A stretch of DNA of 64,000 nucleotides, taken from NCBI GenBank assembly GCA_009617715.1, contig VTFK01000023.1:1860001-1924000 (forward strand), in the 5' to 3' direction. Below the pieces are notes generated by a model that did no database searches, was not told the origin of the DNA, and saw only the letters and a list, made by a program, of their open reading frames with translations. This document shows, piece by piece, positions 24,932 through 36,809 of the stretch. Both the position numbers and the translations under genes were made by a program. This stretch comes from Plectrocnemia conspersa. Lineage: Eukaryota > Arthropoda > Insecta > Trichoptera > Polycentropodidae. The first letter of the stretch is position 1. Each line of letters starts with the position of its first letter.

Positions 24932-25492
24932 GGCCGGGCGCCGCGGCCGCCGCTAGCGCCGCCTCCGCATGCCCCGGCCTCTCCGCGCCGGAGCGCCGTT
25001 CCGTCCGCTCCCGGCGCGTCACGCTCCAGGGTTGCGGGTCGCGACGACCGCGGCGTAAACACGGCCGCGTGCCGGGGTCATAGACCCCGACGTTACGTCA
25101 CGAGCGGCGGCCGGCGAGGAGGCGCGCCGACCGGCCGCCCTCCGTTCGGGGTTGCCACAACGCGCACAACAAACGCACGAGCACACCCGCTACCGCTGCC
25201 GAGCGTCCTCCTCTTCCTCTTCCTTCCTCTCCGCTGCACACTGCTGCGCGCCGCCGCTGCGAGGAACTCCCGAGTCGAACCGAGGTGCGCGTGCACCGCT
25301 GCGTATCTAAGGGCGCGCGCGAATCGCCGCGAACGAATGCGCGAAAGCGCGCGTCTCCCGTGCGGGCCCGTCGGCCCTCGCGACGCGAACTCGGCGCGGA
25401 GCGACCGCCGGCGCGGCGATCTTGCCGGTGTTGCCAGCAAGCGACGCGCCGCCGGGGTTGCCGACACTATTGCGTCGCAAAAGCTAAAATAA
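24932..25492 (-). promoter_or_regulatory. Strong GC/CpG island, probable promoter and 5' UTR
   Basis: About 560 bases of very GC- and CpG-rich DNA lie abruptly within AT-rich sequence, the strongest island of the window. Long open frames on both strands (193 and 137 codons) are arginine/alanine/proline-rich and overlap each other. That is expected from composition and stop-codon scarcity, so I do not call them genes. Position and the exon at its left edge suggest minus-strand transcription. Confidence 0.6.
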
Positions 25493-25499
25493 ATTAACA

Positions 25500-28080
25500 A
25501 ATACATAATTAAGATTAATTCACTAAAAATAGATAAATAAAAATATTTTTCGAATTTAACTAAATTAACTAATAGCTAATAACATAATTTTATATTTTCT
25601 TTAACCCTTAGCGGACAAAAGGTATAAATAATTTTCTCGATTAAGTCGTATTCCAATTTAACATATTTTTAATAAAAAAATGAAAAGGCAAAGCCTTGCG
25701 TATACATTTATATAAGGCAGTTTCTATCAAATGTATTTTTAGTGAGTTTTTTTTAATAAAACAGTTTTTTTCTTAATTTTATACTAAAAGTCGGCTTAGA
25801 AAAAAATAATATAACACCAATAATATAACAATCACAGCAAAAATATTCTAAGAAGCGTAAAATAGTTAAAACAATTGATAGAATAAATACGGCATATTTT
25901 TCGTCCAAAGCAAAGTTCATTCACTAAAGGGAAACGACATGTCCGAACTGCCCCTATTAAATTCACGAAAATTCGAAATAATGCTCATATATATTACATT
26001 AACGGAAAATGTTGTAAAGTAGCAACAATTTTTTTTACTATTCAATTACCAATAATTATGCTTGTCAAATATAGTCAATTTACTTGATCATGACTAAGTT
26101 GTTACTTTTAGGTACAAGCTATACAAAACCAAATGTAAATATTAACATTAGTGCTGTTGGATATTCTGGACCAACAAATATAACAGTTCGATTAGATAAA
26201 AATCTCTTTTCCAATTGATTATCGACATGCCCTAAATTTTTAAATGCTTTTTGCGACAAAACTAAGCCAGTTGTTATTGCCCTGACCAGTGTTGTAGCGC
26301 TAAAAAATGAAGTACCGGAACGCTACTCTCTTTTGGGATAATCAATGAGATTTTAGTTTATATGAAACCGGAGACGAATATCCTGGTTAATTTTGTAGAG
26401 GTTTATTTTTATATATATATATATATTTTTCATTTAGGATTATTCTGGTAAAACTTAGCGGCACTCTAGTAATACTGGAGTGACGGACCTCTTTGCTTGG
26501 CAACGCTGGCGGGCTCACACACCGGTATCTCGCGCACCGTCCACTTAAATAACATGTAAACTGTACTAGAAATTCACTTAGATACTACTGCAGCGGCTCA
26601 ATTAGTGTCTAATTGCCAGCCGTCACCTCCCATCGCTAAAACTTACTTCTAGCGTTGTACATTGCGGTGTTTAAAAATGTGCCGTCGATGATTATTCAAT
26701 TATTCTCAAATAAATTTTACTAGGTATTTTAACAAATCGTACTGGAACGCGTTCCAGTCATAGAAAAAAAACGTTGCCGTTATACATTTTGTAAAATTCA
26801 ATTTAGATGCTTAATCATCCGTCAGGCATAATAACAGAGTCCGACGAAAATGTCACTTTCGAGTAAGGAACTTATAGGAGTAAGTTTTTCATTGAGCATG
26901 ATGTAAGTCGTCTTAATTTAAGAAGTGGAATAATTGAAAAATATAATTTTGAAGATTGTGAAAATACGTTTGTTTGAAAATTGATGGAAATCCATTTGTG
27001 GCAACATTTCAGTTAATTCAGGATAGCACTCAAACAACTTATTAACAAAAAATGCAGATTACACACTAATTGTAAAGTTCAACAATGTGGAGTATTATTA
27101 GAAACTAAGTAGCTGTTTGTTTCACATTTAAATTGAATTGTTTTTTTGAAAATGCGTCTCGACACTCATAATGATTTTTATTGAAATATCGTCATCTTTA
27201 TCGACCGATCACGATCAGTCGACTGCTTTGGAATGTCTGACTGTCTTCTTATGAACCACAGTCTTCTTATGAACTTCTCAGACTCTTCCTTAAAAAAATC
27301 GGCGCAATTGTGTTATTATCAACCGGTCAGTGTAAAAACAAAAATTTAGTCTTTTTATTTTATCTTTAGCTTCAACATTTTTCTACTACTTGTAGCAGTA
27401 CCGGAAGCCCTCGTAAGTGCAGTCGTAGCCATTCATCGTTCTTACGCTGTATTTTTGGTCTACGGCCCGTATTATGTAGCATATATACATATGTATATAT
27501 AGGAATAAATAAATATATATATATATAAAAACCGATAGCCATTTTTTGAAAATCTGCTTACTTTGGATACAATTTTAGGTGTTTTTCACACATTTAAAAT
27601 TGTATTTAAATGTAAAAATTGTCGTGAGAAAAGACACTATTTTTCTGTTTTTTAATATTCCTAAATTTATATTTTTCAGTTCTACAACTGTCATATACTT
27701 ATAATTTATAAATATCATTATATAGACTTAACACACATACATACGCACATAATGGCAAGTAAAAATGTTTTTATAGAAAATAAATAAAATAAAAAATATA
27801 TTCAAAAGCAGTAAATATTAAAAAAATAAGAAAAACAAATTTTATTAAATAGTGCAAAATAAATTGTTTGCAGAATAAAAAAAATATTTATTTTTAATAA
27901 ACATTTTTTCTCATTCAGAAGGTTTTTTTCGCGTATTCACTTAGAGTTTTAACCGCTTTTTTAATAAGTACAAGAAATATTCACAATTAAAGTTATTCTT
28001 TATTTAAAATAAATAATAAGTAAGAGTGTTCGAATCATATATATTTTAAAATGATATATTTATTAGTAAATAATATAATT
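25500..28080. other. Intergenic stretch with possible hAT fragments
   Basis: No coding exon is seen. A cagtgttgtagcgctaaaaa word at 26287 resembles a hAT terminus. A 16-bp perfect palindrome ctggaacgcgttccag lies at 26741-26756 (such palindromes are common near hAT ends). The ggcggcactct motif shared with 6945 lies at 26455. TA microsatellites occur at about 26408-26430 and 27480-27530. Confidence 0.35.
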
Positions 28081-28084
28081 TTGA

Positions 28085-28253
28085 TAATGTTTTGGCCATA
28101 GATGCGTTGACCGACCTTGAAGATGCTGTGGGCCAAATATATTTCAATTATGGCAATACTGTAAGCATCTGCGCACGCAGCCTTTCATCGAGGACGTGCT
28201 TGTCGCTATTGCGGATATATCTATATTTTCATTTCCCTTTCCAAATCGCAACC
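28085..28253 (+). promoter_or_regulatory. 5' UTR / promoter-proximal region of Nxf1
   Basis: Mixed-composition sequence between AT-rich upstream DNA and the Nxf1 start. It is open in the start-codon frame back to an ATG at 28092, but that extension has no RNA-export-factor character, and the ATG at 28254 in AACC context fits the family's usual lysine/arginine/glycine start. I treat it as untranslated. Confidence 0.45.
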
Positions 28254-31200
28254 ATGCCGAAACGCGGAGGAAACGGCGGCGGACGCAGTCGTCGAAATAA
28301 TGATGGCGAACGCCCACAGAATAGAAGTGGCGACAGAGGTGAGCCATTTTCGCAATAATCTTGTTTCGATCCTCGTTACCCTATTAACCCTATTCACCAC
28401 AACTTAAATGGCTAGTACGAAACGTTCGAGTGATTCACGCTCTTTCAAAATGCCAGACAAATCTGATCAAACCACATTGTGTCATGTGAGGTAAAACAAG
28501 ATGGCGGATGTCAAGAATATAGTCACAACAACACTATTCTTTTTATTGTGATTTAAAATGGTAATATCATATAATCATATCATAATACGAAGATAATTGG
28601 TTCAATCATAGATTACTGTTAGCTATGTGACATTTTAACCTAAAAATATTTAATATATGTTCATATCGCGCTCTTTGAACACTATGATGACATGCTCTCT
28701 CTGCTTGTTTATAGCCAATGGTTATAGAAAAGATAGAAATTTTATGTTTAAAAATTAATGGACGAAAAACAGAAAGATTTTAATCCACCGTTGGTTGTGT
28801 GTAAGGGATTCTGAAGTCTCGGGTTTTTTCGATTCCCGGGACTCGAGACTTATCGATTATAGACTCGTATAATCATGAAAAAAAATTATGTTAAAAAATT
28901 AACTTATTATTATTAACTTTAATTAACTTATTATTATTAACTTTAATTAATTTATTATTATTAACTTATATTATTTGTGTTATAGGTACGATAGGTGAAA
29001 ATTTATTGAAACAATTTAAAAACACTTTATTCGATATTTATTTAAATTTAATTTATTACAATTTTTTTAATCGAAATATTTATATCAATATTAAGTTAAA
29101 ACCTATACTTTTGTAAGGAAAAATATGTTTTTAAAAACACCAAGGCGTTTAATGATGAATCACATAGCCTGTTCCTGGTTTTTGTGGCAAATATTCCAGA
29201 TGTAGAAAAAACTCTCGCTTTCTGTAGATGTTGGCTTAATTGTAAGCAATGATTTGAATAAAAGCTCTAGATTCGGAGTTCGCTTGATAGTTGAATCTAA
29301 TATCTGAAACTCCTTTTTAAAGTTGAATTTTTTTTTCTAGTCGTTGAAATATTTTGGTAGTTCGTGTGACAGAGTTGTGTTGATTTCAAATATTTTTTAA
29401 AAGGAAATTAACAATAATTTCGGAAGTTAATAAAGTGGCATCTCGACGACTTAGAGCTTTAACTGCCAGTTTTATAGGAGTGAGTACTTCACAAATATTT
29501 TCCAATACGTGAATGTTCGATTCATTCCAAATTTGGCCGATGCCAAGATCAATTAATGATTTTCTAATGCAATTTCGTAAATTTAAAAATCTCGAGATCA
29601 TGGGTAATAAGGAATTCCACCTTGTCTTCATATCTAATCATAAATTAAGCTCGACATCTCTTTACATATTTTTGTAAAATTGCACTTCGGAAAGTCTCGA
29701 GTCCCGGGTTATTAATTTTTAAATTCCCGGGACTCGAGACAGCAAAAAATCTTTGAATTCTCGGGAATAAATTCCCGGGTTGTCTCGACACAGAATCTTT
29801 AGTTGTGTGGCGGTGCAGCGCTCACCAGTACAGATTTTTTTGTGTGAATGATATAACTTTACGAGTTTAAGATATAACTTTCCCAAATTTTTTTGGGAAA
29901 GTTATATCTAAAACCCTTAAAGTTCTATCACATGCTAAAACAAATGCTTATTTGATTATGCGATCGCAAGCGGAATGTATTGGAAATATTTTTAGATGAA
30001 ATAAATCCCTTATTTCAATTATTATATATAGCAAGAATTCTAAAATCTTCTTATGTATAAGTAGAAATCTTTCGGTAACTGATGGTACGGCTTCAGAATG
30101 TTTTAAAATTATAGTGCGATACAGTAAATTTTAAATGCTTCTAAAAGCAACGCGAATTGATGACACTATTGATCAAGAGGAGAGAAAAAATGGATAAACT
30201 CACACCAATAAGAAAAATATTTTATGAATTCTTAAAACTTGGTGTTTAAAGTATACTTTATATTTTGTTTCATTTATAAAACATGAAAATATAATAAATA
30301 AAAAATATGGAAATATTTTAAATGATTAAAACCGAGAGGCGGATATTCGCTCAGGTGTCACCAACGGCTGGTTAAAGGCTTTATTAGGGATGAAGTCGAT
30401 TGCTGGATGCAAAGAATCTGTTTTAGATTAAGGCAACAAATTAAATGGTCTGAATTTAAATCAACTTTGGGTCAGAATAAAAACCAAATCTTGGTTAAGA
30501 TTTTACATTATTCAGGATCAGAGTAAATATCAAATGCTTAGAATAAAAATAGCATACGGTCACAATAAAAATATAGGACGATCAGAATTAAAATATAGGA
30601 CTATCATGTGAATTAAAAAAAATAAAATTTATAAATATAAATGGGCAATAAATTATTTATTTTAGAAATATCTTATAGAATATTTCGCTCTGACCTAAAC
30701 TTTTGGGACAGGGTAGGTGTGAGCGAGCGTTGGTCAGAACAGTGAACACACCATGAATAACTTAATGAATCTATTTAATTGTACGTGGGACGCGAAGGTA
30801 TTTAAATAACTCAGGAATAATGTCAGAGTGGCGGCGGAGAATAGGCTTGGCTTGTTATGTTGACATCTAACAATGTTGCGAGCCCAACCAAAAACTTGAT
30901 AATGACCATGTATTATTATGCTGACCATCTGTCAACATAAAATTGCCCTTGAGCTTAAAATACAGATCATGTCATATAAATGCTGACCATGTAATAAATA
31001 CTAACTGATAAAAAATGATTCTGACCATCTGTCAAAATAATTCTTATCATTTAACATAAATTCCGACCAATTAATATGTAATCTATTTTTTAATATAAAT
31101 TCTGATCACAACCATATTAAAATTCTAACCTGAAAAATGCGAGCCCTAGATAAATATGTCCAGACATTGCTTGTTTCTAGCGATGCTTTTAAATTCATTC

Positions 31201-34200
31201 TAAATACTGATTCTGATTCTGATTCTGACCAGGACAAGTGTCAGAGAGGATAAATAATATATTGCTTAACTGATAATGACTTGTCCAAAATATAGCAATA
31301 CCCATATGTAGATTGATTCATAAATTATGAAATGTATACTCCCAGCTTTCTTTTATAATATATAAGTCTCAAGAATAAGGTGTGCTTATAATTGCTTTCT
31401 GGCCAAAACTTATGCAGCTGCTAGATGTTTCGCCTTCTGTGTTGTCACAATTTAGGTTCCGATTGTAAATTTTCATTGTCATCAACTCCAGAATATCTTT
31501 CGTAAGGATGAAACATTTTTTTCTTGGAATCTTGGGCAGCCAGTGGAGACTTAATTCAAGTCATTTTAAATTTTAGAATTATACTATTATGTATGTATAT
31601 ATATAGAACACTAAAAGAAAGTACTGCTTAATAAACTCAAAAAACGCTATTGGGGATACGGTTTACAGAGCACAGACCTTTGGTGACGCGCCATTTAGGA
31701 GTTTTTGGTTCTGGTTTCGTCGAAAGAGGGCGAAGTGAATCATGGCCTCTCTTCATGCATGCAGCTTGAAGGCTGTAGTCTTGGATGAGGGTGCTGTTGG
31801 TGAGTCTACTCCATATTTATGGTGCCTCTCCGGAGGATGCCATAAATATGGAGTAGACTCCCGGATGACATATTTATGTTCCATATGATTAGGTCGAATA
31901 GTATAAAACATTTTTTATCGACTTTATCAAACTAGCTTAAAAATCGCACTACTACTATAATTCGACATATGTAACCAAAAGGATTTGTATATTATTTTGC
32001 CAAAAAATATGACATTATTTACAACTTATTTAATCCAAATAGTGGACGTATTACTAATGGGTTCTAAAGATGCAATATTATGATAAAAATCTGTTATTCC
32101 AATGATATGTATAATATAATACGTAGATCATTTATATATATTATAAAACTGCATATCACTATGTTTACTTCTATTATATTATATTATCGTTTTTAGATTC
32201 GTTTGGTGATGGCAGTGGTGGTGGCGGTGGCGGCGGTGGCAGAAACCAATACCATTATAACAACGATAGAAAGTCATTACATAGGGTCAGCTTCAAGTTG
32301 AATAGTGGCGGGGTCGGAAAGCCATGGAAAACAGCGATAAAAAAACTTGTAGACGATGATATAGATATGAGCGATCAAGCGATCATATCGGGCGGTAGGA
32401 ACCGACAAGGCTTCAGAGGCGGATTCCGCGGCGGCCGAGGTCGCAAAGATGGCAGCCGAGTTAATTCACCCGCTCCCCGTCAAAACTATCATCAGTCTCG
32501 AAAGCTGATGCCCGGTCTATCGCCTTGGTACCAGGTCATGATACCGTATGGAAATCAACATGAGAAAACATTCCTACTGAAGGCTATTTTGACGAGCATA
32601 TCGCCGGACGTGTTCATCCCTTATTACTACAGCGTAGTGGGAAACACTGCCATATTTTATGTCGATGATTTTGAAATCGCTGAAAAATTGTACAACACGG
32701 ACAGAAAAATCAGCATGCCAAACGGATACCGATTGGCAATTAAAGTCAAGTCTGGAACTCCTCAAATCTCCGTTGATTCTGGCTTGATGGAAAAGATGAA
32801 ACTGGCGATGGCTAATAGATACAATCCTGCGACGAGAGCATTAGATTTGACCAAATTTCATTCTGATCCTGGTTTGTAATTTTAATTATTATATACAAAT
32901 AATAATATGTATAAAAAAAAACACTTACTAACTAGATCCATCTTACAGCTCTTATTGATAGTTTTTGTCCTCTGTTTCGACCGACGATAATGCTTGCTGC
33001 TCTAAACCTTATCGCCGATAATATTCCGGACTTAGAGGCACTTAATCTTAACGAAAACAAACTGCAAACCATAGATAAAAACATAGCTATGAAGCTGCCT
33101 AGACTGAAAATATTATATTTAGCTAGAAATAAGGTATAGTTTCAATTACATTTCTGTGTTTTTTACAATAACGAATATAAATTTAATAAAGAAACGATGG
33201 AGATTTATAGTTGTAATATTTGTATTATTGCAGATCCTGCATATAAATTTATTAGAACCATTGAAAGAATTGCCGATTATGGACTTGTACCTAGAAGGGA
33301 ATCCTTTAGTAGACCGTTTCAAAGAGAAAGAAATTTACATCAGGTAATGGGCGAGGTAATCTGTATGGTTATAATGATATAAACTCATCGATTGCTATTC
33401 TAGCTTCGGATGAATGTTTGGTGTGGTTTGTGGTCAGACGGTAAATTGTAAAACTCTTATAATTAACTAAACATCGTTTTGGTTTCATTAAGGATATAAA
33501 TTGAATTGAAGCTGAATCTAAAATATTTACAAAATGTGTACATCTAGGAAATATTAGTTTACAAATCGTTATTATTTGATATTGAATTTGAGTGTCAACA
33601 ATGGGTTTTATGATTGAATGCAAGTTGTTTTAATTAAATATAGCTGCGAAAAAATATAAACATGAAAATTTTGGAAGATTATATTGTCATAATATTTAAA
33701 AGATGTATTGAGTTTAAAAATAATAGTATATTTCCATTTTATTATATTGCTAAATCAAATATAATCAAAAATCGCAAAAATACGATTCAGATTTTCATGA
33801 ATGAATTTTATCAAAAATGAAAAAAAACTATTTACAATGAAAAAGAAAAAAATTAAAAAGAAATATAATAAAAATATGATTTAGCGAATGTCTATGGCCG
33901 CCTCACCCACTTGATGATCATATTTTGATGCGTCCTTTGCTATTTATTATCATGCAAGTCGCTCAATCTTTATGATATCTTGGTGGTGATACATTTTTAA
34001 TTAAAGAATACGTTGCCGGGTGATATTGACAGCTCTTGTGTTTACATCTAGCGAAGGTATCGCTATCTCTTGTCTCAGTGACATTAGTCACTGAGAGAGG
34101 GACGACGGATAACCGAGCTAGTCATGTGGCGGATCATACGTGTGAACGAGGATAGGATGATTTAAAAATTGCAATGATTTCGTTCATGTTAACTGACCGT

Positions 34201-36006
34201 ATACATATATGAAATATAAACGAATAGAGTTAAAAATTTAACAAGCAATAAATCGTAAAATGGAAGTTGTATAGTAGTACTTTATAAAGCAATATGAAAA
34301 TATAAGATCCAATAATGTTTTCCAAAATTTTTTCAACATAATAAATTAATATAAATAAAACTTGCATTTTATGTCATAAAATTCATTCTTTGTTTTTAGT
34401 TTTATTATTTTGTGTGTAATATTTTAGATCCTGAAACTTCAATTCATTTTATGTCTTATTTAACAAGTAGTTGATCATTATATCGATCAAATTTTTTATC
34501 ACATCATTGTCTCGAGAGTTTCAGTAAAGGAATTGTTATTATTTAAAAGTATTATGATGTATTCGATTTGGTTACAGAGAGGTGCGAAAGAAATGTACGA
34601 AGCTGCTCAAACTGGTGAGTTGACATTATTATCGCCGAGTATCTGAAAAATAGAATGATATTGTTCATAAACCAAGTTCATTCCACTTCCCAGATTTCTT
34701 AAACCATAATAAAGATTAGAATGATACGGACATGCTACCGATATACTTCTTGATATACATATATCTTAGCTTTAGGCATAATAAACAATTTTATATAGGA
34801 CGGAGTAGAACTTCCGCCTGTAATCGGATTTGACGTCTCCGACGAAAAAAACATTCCTGCTTCTCAACCGTCATTTTTATGCAACGTCGAAGGCCAAGGA
34901 ATTGTGAAACAATTTCTCGAACAATTCTTTGCATTATATGACTCAGATTCGAGGCAACCGTTACTGGACGCTTACCACGAAAACGCGATGTTCTCAATGG
35001 CTACATATTACTCGCAAAATACTACCGGAAATAGGTAACTAAATAAAATATTTAAATCACGATGATTTCATTATGTTATTAATTATAATATCACTTACAG
35101 GTTAAATCAATACATGTCGAATAGTAGAAATTTTATAAGAGTAACGGAGAGAGACACAAGAAGAAGGCATCTGAAGACTGGTCGTTTGCAAGTTGTGTCT
35201 TTCCTGAACGACCTACCCAAGACGCAACACTGTCCGAATAGTTTAACAGTTGATCTCACAATGTATACGGTAAATATTATAATATTTAAAAATAATATTG
35301 TATTGCATTACTAACATTTTGTGGTATATTACAGCCAACAATGTTGATGTTGACGATCAACGGTCTATTCAAAGAAATTGATCAAGAAGGAAGTAGTAGA
35401 TCGAATTCACCGCCGATTAGAGCATTCCACAAGACTATGATTATCGTTCCATATGGAGCTGGTTTTTGTATTCAGAACGATATATTAACCATTACTAATG
35501 CAACTGCAGCACAGGTAATTATTAGTTTGTGTTCAAAAAGAACTCAGTTTTTATATAATATATACTAAAATTTAATTCAATTCCAAACTTAGGAATCTCA
35601 TAATTACTATGTAACATGACTCGTTTTTTTTTCGTTATTAGGTGAATAAGTTTTTTACTGAACCTGCGGAACCTGTTACCGTTCTGCCAATTGTTGCTCC
35701 ACCCCCGGCATATCCAACAATGCCAGTGAATTCACCTCAAGCAGCAGCCACATCAGTACCTACTCAAGATATGAGGCAACAACTCGTGCAAACGATTGCG
35801 ATGCAAACAAATATGAATCTGGAATGGAGCACAAAGTACGTCATTATTAATTTCATTCAAATTTAATATTTTTGTACTTACTAATTTTATTGGATGTTAT
35901 CTTTAGTTGCTTGGAGCAGACAAACTGGGACCTGAGCAGAGCTTTGTTAGTCTTTACGCAGCTTCACAAGCAAGGAAGCATACCACCGGAGGCCTTCATT
36001 AAATAA
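28254..36006 (+). CDS. Nxf1: Nuclear RNA export factor 1 (NXF1/TAP family), complete, 10 coding exons
   Basis: NXF1 is the general mRNA export receptor: it binds mRNP through adaptors, heterodimerises with p15/NXT1 and passes nuclear pores by binding FG repeats. Coding exons are 28254-28338, 32197-32871, 32949-33133, 33234-33343, 34578-34614, 34799-35034, 35101-35269, 35335-35514, 35642-35835 and 35907-36006. All have GT..AG introns and matching phases, giving 656 residues (human about 620). Domains in order: RG/G-rich N terminus (1-110); RNA-binding domain from WYQVMIPYG (about 139-215); leucine-rich repeats (about 254-370, for example LPRLKILYLARNK, DLYLEGNPL); NTF2-like domain (about 390-567, VKQFLEQFFALYDS, GAGFCIQND); proline-rich linker; UBA-like TAP-C domain ending NWDLSRALLVF, PPEAFIK. 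A 37-base microexon supplies the REVRKKCTKLLKL link. Intron 1 (3.9 kb) is full of transposons. The gene converges on the SYCP1-like gene, 803 bases between stop codons. Confidence 0.95.
28898..28968. repeat. 24-bp tandem repeat, three copies
   Basis: The unit aattaacttattattattaa plus cttt repeats three times with minor change inside the hAT element. Confidence 0.8.
29105..29640 (-). pseudogene. hAT transposase C-terminal relic
   Basis: On the minus strand, 29631-29386 reads MKTRWNSLLPMISRFLNL, then IHVLENICEVLTPIKLAVKA and LSRRDATLLTSEIIVNFLL. This is typical of the hAT catalytic/insertion-domain C half (TRWNS motif). Further on, after frame changes, PTSTESE is followed by RVFSTSGIFATKTRNRL and LNALVFLKTYF (about 29245-29110), the hAT dimerisation domain (family pattern SERxFSxAG..RxRL..LxFL). 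The N-terminal zinc finger and first catalytic residues are absent. Frameshifts and the short length show it is dead. It lies antisense within an intron of Nxf1. Confidence 0.88.
29870..29909. repeat. Hairpin-forming inverted repeat
   Basis: The word agatataactttcccaaa is followed after a short T run by its complement gggaaagttatatct. The arms pair almost perfectly over about 16-18 bp. It lies inside the piggyBac-like element. Confidence 0.8.
30440..31235. repeat. Degenerate minisatellite in two opposed arms
   Basis: At 30470-30600 short units of the form ggtcagaataaaa / gatcagaattaaaat repeat. From 30890 to 31130 the inverse forms (attctgaccatctgtcaa, aattctgatcac, attccgaccaatta) recur at about 20- to 60-base spacing, ending in gattctgattctgattctg at 31208. 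The arms are inverted to each other, which suggests a decayed foldback element in Nxf1 intron 1. Confidence 0.55.
31802..31860. repeat. Perfect 21-bp inverted repeat (hairpin) in Nxf1 intron 1
   Basis: The arms gagtctactccatatttatg plus g (31802-31822) and the exact complement (31840-31860) enclose a 17-base loop. The loop itself contains cctc-tccg-gagg, so the hairpin can extend. In RNA this would be a very stable stem in the intron just upstream of exon 2. Confidence 0.85.
34073..34096. repeat. 10-bp hairpin in Nxf1 intron 4
   Basis: TCTCAGTGAC and its complement GTCACTGAGA flank a 4-base loop. The surrounding 34020-34150 is GC-richer than the rest of the intron. Function is unknown. Confidence 0.7.
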
Positions 36007-36809
36007 TTTTTCATATTCATATGATTTTGTATATAAAATACGTTAAGAATTATTTCTAGCTAATGTTCGATAGTAATTTTTTTGTTATTATTTTTATTAT
36101 CAACACTTTGGTAATAATGTGAATTAAATTAAATGAGAATATTGTATTACTACGTGTTGTAAATGTAATTAATATGATGCAAAAGCTTATATAATTTAAA
36201 GGAAAAAATTGGCACACAAATTGCTGATTTGCCATAGTTTGTGTTAGGTTAAAAAATAAAATGGCTTGTCCAGTTTCTTTTATAATTTTTTTATTGCAGC
36301 AACGAATATATATTTTTATTCTTTGATATTGTATCATCTCCGTAGAGATTTAACTTCAGTTATTTCGTTTATTCTAGGTAATTGAACATATTCATTATTT
36401 GCTATAATGGAATAAGTCATTTTTCATAACAAGATGGTTATCTATTTTTTAATTGTAAATGTTTTGTTATGTGTACTCGTATGTTTATATAATAATAATA
36501 CACGTTCATATGAAATCATAATGAAAATCAAACATTATTAGCTATATTATGTTATTTTTTTAATGTGATCTGCACGATTGTAAGTTACTTTGTAAATATG
36601 ATGATTTTAAAAGTCTTAGTCTTGGTGTTTGTTAAGAATTGGTTACAATCGGGCAGTGCTTAAAGGGAAACGTTTCTCAATGAGAAAGAAATGTGTAACT
36701 AAATATTGTAAATAAACAAAAACATTGTCAATATTGAAATACAAACAATTAAGATTATGTAACGATTTTTCATTATTCGATGTAAATAAACCTATCCTTA
36801 ATGCACAAA
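36007..36809. other. Intergenic 3' region between convergent genes
   Basis: Contains AATAAA signals on the plus strand at 36711-36716 and 36785-36790, suitable for Nxf1 polyadenylation. A minus-strand AATAAA (ttttatt near 36289) could serve the opposite gene. The 3' UTRs may overlap. No further coding sequence is seen. Confidence 0.5.

Larger units (their letters stand above)
28802..29801 (-). mobile_element. hAT element, 1,000 bp, with 8-bp target duplication
   Basis: The ends TAAGGGATTCTG and, inverted, TAAAGATTCTGTG are flanked by an exact 8-bp duplication GTTGTGTG at 28794-28801 and 29802-29809, the hallmark length for hAT. Subterminal inverted blocks carry tcccgggactcgagac (28835-28850 and 29726-29741, with its inverse near 29694). 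The minus strand holds a decayed hAT transposase. It lies inside a piggyBac-like element in the first Nxf1 intron. Confidence 0.9.
28780..30375. mobile_element. piggyBac-like element in Nxf1 intron 1, split by a hAT insertion
   Basis: The left end TTAATCCACCGTTGGTTGTG and the inverse of the right end TTAACCAGCCGTTGGTGACA match the ends of the element at 50735-51674 (TTAACCCGCCGTTGGTCGC). The subterminal gtgcagcgctcacc also matches. TTAA flanks both sides. Differences are mostly CG to TG changes, so this is the older copy. A hAT element (28802-29801) sits 14-22 bp inside the left end. Without it the element is about 590 bp and non-coding. Confidence 0.75.

Noticed and set aside
24911..25506. 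Long open frames of 193 codons (+) and 137 codons (-) in the GC island
   Set aside because: They overlap on opposite strands, are Arg/Ala/Pro-rich without motifs, and are expected where stop codons are rare because of GC composition.
28092..28253. N-terminal extension of Nxf1 from an upstream in-frame ATG
   Set aside because: The extra residues are hydrophobic and unlike the basic RG-rich start of the family. The ATG at 28254 has better context.
32574..32765. Minus-strand frame opposite Nxf1 exon 2
   Set aside because: Shadow of the Nxf1 RNA-binding domain coding sequence.
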